In this document: positions 53,654-61,200 of the stretch, piece after piece
Position numbering within the stretch: position 1 is the first letter of the stretch
Layout: the number at the start of each line of letters is the position of its first letter
Assembly: GCA_030123565.1 (NCBI GenBank)
Contig: CP126122.1
Coordinates: forward strand, 1,809,001 to 1,873,000
From: Nitrospira sp.
GTDB taxonomy: Bacteria; Nitrospirota; Nitrospiria; Nitrospirales; Nitrospiraceae
Length of the DNA: 64,000 bases
Direction: 5' to 3'
The notes under the pieces: generated by a model
Database searches by the model: none
Seen by the model: only the letters and a program-made list of their open reading frames with translations
Told to the model about the DNA's origin: nothing
Position numbers and translations under genes: made by a program

Positions 53654-54226
53654 TCATCGTCCCGTCTTTCGGCTCTCGCTCCCCCCATCCAACGGCGCGA
53701 ACGGAACATTGGGATTAAACTTGTTTACCGGGTTCAGAGGATTCGCAGGATTGTAGCGATTCACCTGGTTGAACGGATTGTCGGGATTGAATCGGTTGAT
53801 CGGGTTCGCAGGATTGCCCGGATCGTAGCGATTCACGGGATTGAAGGGATTGTCCGGGCTGTAGGCCTGGATGGGATTCAAGGGATTGTCCGGCTGATAC
53901 CGATTGATCGGGTTGAAGATGTTGTAGTCCCGCTCATAGCGTTCGCTGAATCCCATCTCGGCTTCGGCCGGTCCGATACCGGCTAACAGCATCGAGAGAA
54001 TGAGCGGTCGCAGCGTCATGGGTCGCCTCACCGCCTTACGGTCGAGGGCTGTCGCCCGGAACGGTCCTGACTTTCGAAGCGTGGCGAGGTAGGCGTTGAC
54101 TCTTGCGATCGCGGCGCCCTTGCAATCCAGCAGGGGGCTCGTTTCATCGAGAATCAATGTCACAGAGGCGGGTGGACGTGCGCCGTTCGAGGGACCTGAT
54201 CCTGGGTTGTGCGGCTTCTCTTCCAT
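53654..54226 (-). CDS. Asn-Pro repeat protein, 190 aa
   Basis: ATG 54226 (MEEKPHNPGSGPSNGARPPA) is preferred because AAGGAGG lies six bases upstream; an alternative start, ATG 54019, would give a 121-residue secreted form with signal peptide LRPLILSMLLAGIGPAEA. The C-terminal half is about nine units like NPINRYxPDNPxNP (for example NPFNPVNRYDPGNPANPINR). The repeats suggest an extended or beta-type surface protein. It shares upstream sequence with the 51846-52067 gene. Confidence 0.65.
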   Translation of the reverse strand: MEEKPHNPGSGPSNGARPPASVTLILDETSPLLDCKGAAIARVNAYLATLRKSGPFRATALDRKAVRRPMTLRPLILSMLLAGIGPAEAEMGFSERYERDYNIFNPINRYQPDNPLNPIQAYSPDNPFNPVNRYDPGNPANPINRFNPDNPFNQVNRYNPANPLNPVNKFNPNVPFAPLDGGSESRKTGR

Positions 54227-54278
54227 GGACACCTCCTTGGGTGACGGGATGCTCCGGTGCCCACTGTCGCATAACGCT

Positions 54279-54295
54279 GTGACATCCAAGGTCAC
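54279..54295. promoter_or_regulatory. Palindrome GTGACATCCAAGGTCAC, copy 2
   Basis: Identical to the sequence at 52145-52161. It is 53 bases upstream of the start of the Asn-Pro repeat protein, and the bases after it resemble those after copy 1. Confidence 0.45.
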
Positions 54296-54381
54296 AGTCC
54301 GCCATATTTTTTACTCAACACCGAACGCTCATCCAGTGGAACGTGTTCGATCGACTGGTCGGTGAGGAACCTCTCGATGCG

Positions 54382-54398
54382 GTGACATCCTGGGTCAC
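54382..54398. promoter_or_regulatory. Palindrome GTGACATCCTGGGTCAC, copy 3
   Basis: Two differences from copies 1 and 2. It lies between the Asn-Pro protein and the frameshifted vapC, downstream of the latter. Confidence 0.4.
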
Positions 54399-54477
54399 CC
54401 TCGGCTGATGCGTGCGGCTTCTTGGATCACCGCCTCTCGCAACGTCTCCGGCTTCAGCCCTCTCCCGCGCAGCATCG

Positions 54478-54907
54478 CTAGGCCGGCGACAGGTCGCGCA
54501 GCAGCATAACGGCTCCAGGGCGCCGCGCGCTTCGCTCATATCGGGGATCCGCCGTCACGAGCACGGTATTGGGAAGGGTCAACGCCACCGCATGGTACAG
54601 CGTGTCAAACACATGCTGGTTTAGCGACTGTGCCAAATCGCGGGCGACGAGATAGACCTCCGGCCCGCTCTCGACCGGCAAACTCATGGCATATAGATCG
54701 GCCACATCTTCGGCAGCGGTCTCCGGGCTGAGTCGAACCAGCACGGCTGCAGTTTCCGCGAGCCAATGCAACCGGTTGATGTACACGCACGCGCCCGCCC
54801 TTGATCCCGTCCAACAGGATCAAGGCTTGTTCGGTATCAGCCTCGTCTTCGCGCTGAGGCACCAGCCACTTCACCACCACACTGGCATCAACGACCAGTC
54901 TGGTCAC
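54478..54907 (-). pseudogene. vapC: Frameshifted VapC toxin
   Basis: From GTG 54907 one frame gives TRLVVDASVVVKWLVPQRED then ALILLDGIKGGRVRVHQP. The next frame continues with HWLAETAAVLVRLSPETAAE, LYAMSLPVESGPEVYLVA, FDTLYHAVALTLPNTVLV and TADPRYERSARRPGA to the stop at 54478. Joined, they form a complete PIN domain. A one-base change near 54768-54777 breaks the frame. The vapB partner is intact and its stop overlaps this start. Confidence 0.8.
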
Positions 54908-55137
54908 GGCCGACCCGTTTCCCGCGCGCGGCGGACTTCGCGTGCCGTAACCGGTCGCTTGGTGCGACGACGACTCAGCATGGCGTCGACCGCCGCGCTC
55001 CGTCGTTTCTGCGCCAACTGGTCTTCAACGGCTTGCACCATCAACTGGGCGATCACTCGGCTTTTATTTTCACCTGCGAAGGCCTTGTCGAATTTCTTCT
55101 TCACGTCTTCCGGCACACTGAAATTCACCGTCGCCAT
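54904..55137 (-). CDS. vapB: VapB-type antitoxin
   Basis: 77 residues from ATG 55137 (MATVNFSVPEDVKKKFDKAF), with SD GGGGAGAGG. The start looks like a ribbon-helix-helix DNA-binding fold, followed by KSRVIAQLMVQAVEDQLAQ and a basic tail ending RRARETGRP. A perfect palindrome lies 18 bases upstream of the start, as expected for autoregulation. Its toxin gene is frameshifted. Confidence 0.8.
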   Translation of the reverse strand: MATVNFSVPEDVKKKFDKAFAGENKSRVIAQLMVQAVEDQLAQKRRSAAVDAMLSRRRTKRPVTAREVRRARETGRP

Positions 55138-55154
55138 TGTGCCTCTCCCCTGAA

Positions 55155-55183
55155 TGGTTGTTGAAATGTTCAACAACCATTGT
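55155..55183. promoter_or_regulatory. Operator palindrome before vapB
   Basis: AATGGTTGTTGAA (55155-55167) and its perfect inverse TTCAACAACCATT (55171-55183) surround ATG. The 13-bp arms sit between the WYL gene end and the vapB start, the normal place for antitoxin autoregulation. Confidence 0.7.
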
Positions 55184-55193
55184 CGGTAGAGAT

Positions 55194-56180
55194 CTATGCG
55201 AAGGCAAGGATGCGTCGAGCTTCCTGCCGCACCGCCTCTCGAAGCGTCTCCGGCCTGAGCACCTTCGCGCCGCTCCCGAAGCTCAAAACCCACCCGACCA
55301 GTTCCCTCGTATCGGCGACCGAGAGGGTCATGCGCAGGCCGCCGCCCTTGGTCCGCTTGATACTCTGCGTGCCGTGCCAGACCCGATCCTTGACCCAGGC
55401 GGCGGTGGCCTTATTGAATTCCAACTCCACCTCGATGCGGGGCCCGCGCATGACCGTGAGCGCGTCCTGCACGAAGGCGTCGAGGTCGAAGTGCAACGGG
55501 ATCTGGTAGGGATGGTCGGTCGGGGTCACGGACTTGATGCGCTCCACGGCGAACATGCGCGGCTCGCGGCGCAGGTGGCAGTAGCCGATGAGGTACAGGC
55601 CGCCGGAAGCATACCAGAGCCGATAGGGATCGACTTCACGCCTGGTGGTGCGCCCGCGCGAGGCGGAGTCGTACCGCATTTGAATGGTGGTCTTGTCGGC
55701 GATGGCCCTGGTGAGCCGGTCGATGGTCTCGCGATGTTGCCGGTACCGTTTATGCGGACCGAGTCCGACGGTGAAGGTGCCGTCGAGCTGCTGGACCAAG
55801 GCGACTCCCTGCGGCGGCAGCGCGGCGGCGGCTTTGCCCAGTGCCGATTGCAATGAGGTGTGAAGTTCCGTGCCTTCGAGCGGCGCGATGAGCCGGCGGC
55901 TGAAGGTCAGCGCCATCAGTTCCGTGGGGGAGAACCGCAGCCCCGGAACATTGCGGAAGCCCTCCATGAGCCGCCAGGTGGTCTGCCCGTTGATCCGTTC
56001 GGTCACGAGCGGATAGCCGGCCTCTTCCAATGCGGCGAGATCGCGACGGAGCGTGCGGGGGTGGCGGGTCGAACCGGGTGCGAGCGAGTCGGCGAGTTGC
56101 TCCAGCGTGAGTCCCTGCCGCGAGGCCTCCAGTTTTTGAAGCACCACCAACAGGCGGACAGCCTGGTCGTTGCGCGGCAT
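55194..56180 (-). CDS. WYL-domain transcriptional regulator
   Basis: 328 residues. The N-terminal helix-turn-helix (MPRNDQAVRLLVVLQKLEAS, LTLEQLADSLA..RTLRRDLAALEEAGYPLV) is followed by the WYL domain around residues 165-230 (RREVDPYRLWYASGGLYLIG, MFAVERIKSV) and a WCX-type C-terminus. WYL proteins sense nucleotides or nucleic acids and often regulate defence genes. It neighbours toxin-antitoxin genes and cas3 is about 4.7 kb away, so a link with the CRISPR locus is possible but inferred. Confidence 0.85.
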   Translation of the reverse strand: MPRNDQAVRLLVVLQKLEASRQGLTLEQLADSLAPGSTRHPRTLRRDLAALEEAGYPLVTERINGQTTWRLMEGFRNVPGLRFSPTELMALTFSRRLIAPLEGTELHTSLQSALGKAAAALPPQGVALVQQLDGTFTVGLGPHKRYRQHRETIDRLTRAIADKTTIQMRYDSASRGRTTRREVDPYRLWYASGGLYLIGYCHLRREPRMFAVERIKSVTPTDHPYQIPLHFDLDAFVQDALTVMRGPRIEVELEFNKATAAWVKDRVWHGTQSIKRTKGGGLRMTLSVADTRELVGWVLSFGSGAKVLRPETLREAVRQEARRILAFA

Positions 56181-56194
56181 CGGTCCTCCCAGCC

Positions 56195-56461
56195 CTAGCC
56201 CGCATTAGTCATGAACGTTTCTCCTGCAATCGCGGATTCGCTGCTGCGACAAACCTATCGGCGAGCGTGCTCACCGCTCGGGTCCGGCCGCCTCACCAAC
56301 TCGGCGGCGCGCACAGACGTGGCGCTCTTTATTCATCGCGCCGTGCGCCCCTCGACGTACTGCACCGAGTACGCCTCGGTTCCTTGCGGCTGCGCTTGCT
56401 CGTCTCGCAACGCGACTCCACGATTTCGTGACGAACCGCCATGAATAATAATGCGGGCTAG
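56195..56461. mobile_element. MITE-like element, 267 bp
   Basis: The ends are inverse: CTAGCCCGCATTA (56195-56207) and TAATGCGGGCTAG (56449-56461), continued by similar CATGA-type bases. No coding frame is credible. The interior near 56356-56384 reads CTCGACGTAC then GAGTACGCCTCGG, the same GTAC hairpin as in the elements at 8716 and 36976, in the opposite orientation. It probably moves with the help of a transposase elsewhere. Confidence 0.6.
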
Positions 56462-56591
56462 CCGATTTCGGGGCACAGTCTACCAGGATGCATCACGTGC
56501 CGCCAGTTTCACGCGCGGAGGGCGAATGACGAGCGACGCTTCATTGGCGACGAGCGGGCGATCGACGGCGGCGAACTTTTTCAGCATCCTG

Positions 56592-56870
56592 TCAGGTGGG
56601 AATGTCGGTGGTGCCGTCGTAGGAGGCACGCGATTGGTGGGCGATTTTCAGCACGTCGCCGTCCTTCACGAGGGAATCGAGCGACCCGACCTTGCGGTTC
56701 ACGGTTACCAGCAGTTCACCCCGTTGTGCGAACGGCGACAAGGCCGCCAGTTGATCGGGATGGGCGTCGATCAGTTTCTTGACCGCCGTCGGCGCCGCCA
56801 GATCCAGATCGAATTCCGCCTCCGGCATGCGCTGTTGTAATGTCACTCCAAGAATCAGCACCTTGACCAT
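56592..56870 (-). CDS. ThiS/MoaD-like ubiquitin-fold protein
   Basis: 92 residues from ATG 56870 (MVKVLILGVTLQQRMPEAEF). RGELLVTVNRKVGSLDSLVKDGDVLKI matches the second half of the ThiS/MoaD beta-grasp fold. The family's terminal Gly-Gly is replaced by a 16-residue tail (AHQSRASYDGTTDIPT), so sulfur-carrier activity is doubtful. It follows the cytochrome gene after about 126 bases. Confidence 0.65.
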   Translation of the reverse strand: MVKVLILGVTLQQRMPEAEFDLDLAAPTAVKKLIDAHPDQLAALSPFAQRGELLVTVNRKVGSLDSLVKDGDVLKIAHQSRASYDGTTDIPT

Positions 56871-56995
56871 AGGGCTACGTTCTCCTCTCCTCTAGTATCC
56901 TGTCTCTGACGTTCGTTGCGTTGATCCGCCTGGCTGCTCTCCCCTCTCCCTTGCCCTCTCCCCCACGGAGGAGAGGAGGTGGTGAGATTCTTCAC

Positions 56996-57238
56996 CTAGC
57001 CCTGCGCCCGAGCGTGGCAATGCAGGCAGTCTTGTCGTTTAGGATGTTGCGCCGGCAGTGGGCGGCTGCCCATCGGCGCATGGCACTGTACGCAACCCTT
57101 TTCCTCCGTCACGGTTTGATGCTCGCTGTCGGCCGGGACCTTGGGATTGCGGTCCCGCGGCGAGGGCAACAGCGCCACACCCCCGACCACCAGCAACGCC
57201 AGCGCGACAAACACCATGTCTACCTTGCGAAAGGTCAT
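56996..57238 (-). CDS. Membrane-anchored dihaem cytochrome c, 80 aa
   Basis: One membrane helix at the N-terminus (VDMVFVALALLVVGGVALL) is followed by two haem motifs, CVQCH and CLHCH, in only 25 residues, with methionine-rich spacing between (APMGSRPLPAQHPKRQD). The gene overlaps the stop of the FAD/Fe-S oxidoreductase by four bases, so it is probably its electron acceptor in the membrane. Sixth haem ligands are uncertain. Confidence 0.75.
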   Translation of the reverse strand: MTFRKVDMVFVALALLVVGGVALLPSPRDRNPKVPADSEHQTVTEEKGCVQCHAPMGSRPLPAQHPKRQDCLHCHARAQG

Positions 57239-60066
57239 TGAGCGGCTCCCGATTTCCGAGCCCCGGATTCATAGGCCTCGTTGAGCAACTGCGCGACATG
57301 TTTGACCACCGTATGCCCGCGCAGTCCGTTGTTGAGCTGAATCATGCAGGCGGGACAACTGGTGGCGACCGTCTCCGCTCCGCTCTCTTCGATGTTCCGG
57401 CGTTTCCGCTCGAAGATCTTCTGCGAGGTATCGTAGTCCTTCACCACATAGGTCCCGGCTCCCCCGGCGCAGCGATCGGCATCCGTCATCTCCACATAGT
57501 CCGTCCCCGGCAACTGCTTGAGGATCCGGCGCGGTTCCTTCGTCACGCCGGCGGCTCGCAAGTGGCAGGAGGAATGGTAAGTGACGCGGCGAGTCGGACC
57601 TTCCGGCGATCCCATGGCCGGCTGCTTGTCTGATCGAGCCACGAATTCCGTGATGTGCAGGACCTTTTTCGCGAGCGCCTCCGCCGCCTGCCGCTCCGGT
57701 TCGTCTTCAAAACACTTCTTGTACTCCTTGAGCATGAGGGTGCAGGAGGCGCAGCCGGTCACGACCGCCTCATAACCGGCCAAGGATTGCAGATTGAACC
57801 GGGCGTTCTCCTTCACCAGGTCCACATGGCCGTAGGTTTCGATCGGTGTGCCGGAGCAACGTTGCGGCGGCAGCTCCGGCTCCACTCCATGTTTGCGCAG
57901 GACGGCGATGACCGCATCCCCCACCCCATCGTCGAAATAGTTCGCCGCGCAGCCGTGAAAATAGGCGATGCGGGGGGCCGTCCCCTGTTTCAAGTGTTTC
58001 GTGAGGTCTTGGTACCGGTCGCGCAGATGCGCCGAGGCGAGCTTGGGCAGGACCATTTCTGCCGGGAGCTTGGCCGTGGGGGCGATCCGTCGCAATAACG
58101 GCGCGAACAAACGCTCGATGATCGAACGCGGGACCGGGCGGTCCCACAGGCGCTGCGTCCTCGCCATGACTTTAAGTATCGCTTCAAATATCGGCAGCTG
58201 GGCTTGCAGGGCGAACAGCCAGCGCGAGCCTCGATTGGGATGTTCGGCACGCCGTTGCAGAATCAGCTCCGACACATCGACACCGGCGGGACAGATCGTC
58301 CGGCAGGATTTGCAATTCAAGCAAGCCTCCACCACCCGCTGCGAGTTCAGGTAGCTGTAGTCCTTCGCCGTCACGATCTCGAACCAGCCGCGGGAACTCA
58401 TGTCTTCCGACTGGAAGACGTCGTAGACCGGACAGACGGAATTGCACTTCGCGCAGGTCGCGCAGGATTTCGAGAGGCGCGTGTAGTCGATGTGTTCGGT
58501 GAAGGGCGTCTCGCTGATCTTGATGCCGGGATTCATGACGTTCGTGGGATCAAGCTGCTGTTTCACTTGCACGAACAGGTGATACAGCTCGTCTCCGAAC
58601 ATCTTTCGGACATACTCGGCCCGCACACGGCCGTCGCCATGTTCACCGCAGATCGACCCGCCGAAACGCGAGAGCACGGCCTGATGGATCTCATGGTAAG
58701 CCTGCACCATCTTGTCGAAGTCCTGCCGGTCGTTCACGTCGAGCAGCGGCACGATGTGGGCGTTGCCGTTGCCGATATGGCCGAAGATCGCCACGGGCAC
58801 CTGTTGGCCGTGGAAGAATTCTTCCAGATAGCGAATCAGTTCGCTGATGCGCTCCGCCCGCACGACCACATCATCGACGAAGTTGATCGGTTTCTTCCGC
58901 GGATCGAACCGGTAGAGCGTCGGATAGAGCGCCTTCCGCGCTTTCCACAACTGCTCTCGCTGCTCCTTGTCGTAGGCCATGGTCACGTCGGCGCAGAGTT
59001 GATAACGGCGACAGATGGCGGCCATGCGGTCGGCCCGTTCGCGCAGGTCTGTCTCGCCCTCATGGCTGTCGAATTCGGCGAGGAGCGTGGCGGCGGCGGC
59101 GGCTGGAATCCCGTGCGCGGCCCGTCCGATCAAGTTCAGCGTGTTGACATCCATCACCTCCAACGCACTCGGCCGGAGGCCCAACAGATGCGGGACCGCC
59201 TCCCCAACTTCTTCGAGCCGGCGAAAATGGATCAAGGCCGTCAGCGTCCCCTGAGGTTTGGGCACCAGACGGAGAGTCGCTTCGCCCATGACGCCCAACG
59301 TGCCTTCGCTGCCGACGAACAGTTTCGGCAGGTCGAAGAGGCCTTGACCCAGCCCATCGGCCAAACTGAACAGGTTGTACCCGCAACTATTCTTGCTCAC
59401 CGTCGGTCGTTTGCTGTCGATCAGGGCGCGCCGTCGTTGCACGAGGTCGAGGATCGGCTGGAGCGAGGGATGGGCGGCAAGCGTCCGGCCCAGCGCCTGA
59501 TCGTTCAGCCCCAGAGGAGCGGCAGAGAGCCACGAGCCGGAAGGCAAACAGACCCGCAAGGCCTGCACATTGTCTTTCACGGCGCCGTAGATGAGCGTGT
59601 GGGGACCGGCGGAATTGTTTGCCAACATCCCGCCGAGCTTGCACATGTCCCCGCTGGAGGGGTCGGGACCGAAGAGAAGGTTGCGCCGGCTGAGTTGCCT
59701 GTTCAATTCCGCCAGGACGATGCCGGGCTGCACACGTGCCCAGCGCTCTTGCTCGTTGACCTCCAGGATGCGGTTCATCTTGGACACATCCAGGATGATA
59801 CCGGAGCCGATCGCCGAACCGGTGAGGTTGGTGCCGGCGGCGCGCGGGGTAAGCGGAATACCTCGGGCAACGGCGAACCGGACCACGGCCTCGATGTCCG
59901 CTTCGGATTCCACCAGGACGACGGCCTGCGGCGTCATTCGATAGATGCCGGCATCGACGGCATAGGCCGTCAAGGTAGGGAAGTCGTGCTGGACCTTGGC
60001 CTCTCCGAGGAGCCGGCGAAGGTCGTTGACGACGGCGGACGATGGAGTGGGAAGGATGAGGGCCAT
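57235..60066 (-). CDS. FAD/Fe-S D-2-hydroxyacid oxidoreductase (GlcD-GlcF-type fusion)
   Basis: 943 residues from ATG 60066 (MALILPTPSSAVVNDLRRLL). The N-terminal half is an FAD PCMH domain (ALRPRAAGTNLTGSAIGSGI-like region LTPRAAGTNLTGSAIGSGII) and C-terminal FAD oxidase (SRFGGSICGEHGDGRVRAEY). From about 515 come two Fe-S motifs, CATCAKCNSVCP and CLNCKSCRTICP, and two CCG cysteine domains (YFHGCAANYFDDGV; GCASCTLMLKEY). This fuses GlcD- and GlcF-like parts. D-lactate or glycolate is the likely substrate; electrons pass to the cytochrome gene overlapping its stop. Confidence 0.9.
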   Translation of the reverse strand: MALILPTPSSAVVNDLRRLLGEAKVQHDFPTLTAYAVDAGIYRMTPQAVVLVESEADIEAVVRFAVARGIPLTPRAAGTNLTGSAIGSGIILDVSKMNRILEVNEQERWARVQPGIVLAELNRQLSRRNLLFGPDPSSGDMCKLGGMLANNSAGPHTLIYGAVKDNVQALRVCLPSGSWLSAAPLGLNDQALGRTLAAHPSLQPILDLVQRRRALIDSKRPTVSKNSCGYNLFSLADGLGQGLFDLPKLFVGSEGTLGVMGEATLRLVPKPQGTLTALIHFRRLEEVGEAVPHLLGLRPSALEVMDVNTLNLIGRAAHGIPAAAAATLLAEFDSHEGETDLRERADRMAAICRRYQLCADVTMAYDKEQREQLWKARKALYPTLYRFDPRKKPINFVDDVVVRAERISELIRYLEEFFHGQQVPVAIFGHIGNGNAHIVPLLDVNDRQDFDKMVQAYHEIHQAVLSRFGGSICGEHGDGRVRAEYVRKMFGDELYHLFVQVKQQLDPTNVMNPGIKISETPFTEHIDYTRLSKSCATCAKCNSVCPVYDVFQSEDMSSRGWFEIVTAKDYSYLNSQRVVEACLNCKSCRTICPAGVDVSELILQRRAEHPNRGSRWLFALQAQLPIFEAILKVMARTQRLWDRPVPRSIIERLFAPLLRRIAPTAKLPAEMVLPKLASAHLRDRYQDLTKHLKQGTAPRIAYFHGCAANYFDDGVGDAVIAVLRKHGVEPELPPQRCSGTPIETYGHVDLVKENARFNLQSLAGYEAVVTGCASCTLMLKEYKKCFEDEPERQAAEALAKKVLHITEFVARSDKQPAMGSPEGPTRRVTYHSSCHLRAAGVTKEPRRILKQLPGTDYVEMTDADRCAGGAGTYVVKDYDTSQKIFERKRRNIEESGAETVATSCPACMIQLNNGLRGHTVVKHVAQLLNEAYESGARKSGAAQ

Positions 60067-60173
60067 GCTCGTGACTGCGCTGTCACATTCTAGTCGGTCC
60101 GCGGAGAAGAGGACAAGTGAGTTGTTGCCCGGTGCACGATCCGGTAAGATGCGCGACAGCCAGGCGAGGCTCC

Positions 60174-61145
60174 ATGGCACGTCCCACGCTCTACATCTCC
60201 CGCCTTCTCCCCGATCCGGTCATGACTGCAGCGCAGGAACGATTCCAGCTCCTGAACGAACCGCGGGACATCCCGCCCTCCTGGGAAACGGTCAAGGCTG
60301 GTCTCCATCAGGCCGACGCCGCCATCTGCACCCTGACCGACCGGGTGGATGCCGCGATGCTGTCCGGCGTGACGAGGCTCAAGGTCCTGGCGAACTATGC
60401 CGTGGGCTATAACAACATCGACCTCGCCGCAGCCGACCGGCAGGGCGTCGTCGTGACCAACACGCCGGACGTCTTGACCGAATCGACCGCCGACCTCGCT
60501 TGGGCCTTGATGCTGGCGGTGGCCCGGCGCGTGGCGGAGGGTGATGCCTACGTGCGCTCCGGAACCTGGCCTGGCTGGGCCCCGACGCAAATGCTGGGGA
60601 CGGATGTCTCGGGGAAGGTGCTGGGGATCGTCGGTATGGGACGTATCGGTCGGGCCGTGGCGCATCGCGCGGCAGGTTTCAACATGCGCGTCTGCTACAG
60701 TTCGCGCACAGCCCATTCACCGGACCTGTTGCCTGCGCAGTGGGAGCGCCGAGCGTTGCCGGACCTGTTGCGCGACGCCGACTTTGTCAGCCTCCATGTC
60801 CCGCTCACCGCCGACACCCACCACCTGATCGGTCCCATCCAATTGGCGCTCATGAAACCGACCTCGTTCCTGATCAATACGTCGCGCGGGTCGGTGGTCG
60901 ATGAAGCCGCGCTGGTCGGCGCCCTGTTGCAACGCCGGCTGGCCGGAGCCGGACTCGACGTCTTCGAACAGGAGCCGGCGTTTCACCCCAGCCTGCGAGA
61001 GCTGCGGCAGGTCGTGCTGCTTCCACACCTCGGCTCCGCCACACTGGCGACCCGTGTGCGCATGGGCATGATCTGTCTGGAAAATATTGCGGCGGTGTTG
61101 GCCGGAGCACCGGCACCGAACCAGGTGAGACTCAAAAACGAGTGA
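60174..61145 (+). CDS. D-2-hydroxyacid dehydrogenase (NAD-dependent)
   Basis: 323 residues from ATG 60174 (MARPTLYISRLLPDPVMTAA). NAD-binding motif GIVGMGRIGRAVAHRAAGF (about 150-168), the arginine of INTSRGSVVDEAALVGAL and the catalytic His in LLPHLGSATLATR are present. It is closest to glyoxylate/hydroxypyruvate reductases. It lies divergent to the oxidoreductase, and both may handle two-carbon or lactate-type acids. Confidence 0.88.
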   Translation: MARPTLYISRLLPDPVMTAAQERFQLLNEPRDIPPSWETVKAGLHQADAAICTLTDRVDAAMLSGVTRLKVLANYAVGYNNIDLAAADRQGVVVTNTPDVLTESTADLAWALMLAVARRVAEGDAYVRSGTWPGWAPTQMLGTDVSGKVLGIVGMGRIGRAVAHRAAGFNMRVCYSSRTAHSPDLLPAQWERRALPDLLRDADFVSLHVPLTADTHHLIGPIQLALMKPTSFLINTSRGSVVDEAALVGALLQRRLAGAGLDVFEQEPAFHPSLRELRQVVLLPHLGSATLATRVRMGMICLENIAAVLAGAPAPNQVRLKNE

Positions 61146-61200
61146 CCCATGAGTCATGGCATCACTGCATCATTGAAACACGATTCGATTGCCGGGCGGA

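Noticed and set aside
58204..60093. Plus-strand 629-codon frame opposite the FAD/Fe-S oxidoreductase
   Set aside because: The cysteine and FAD motifs prove the minus strand; the antisense frame has no motif.
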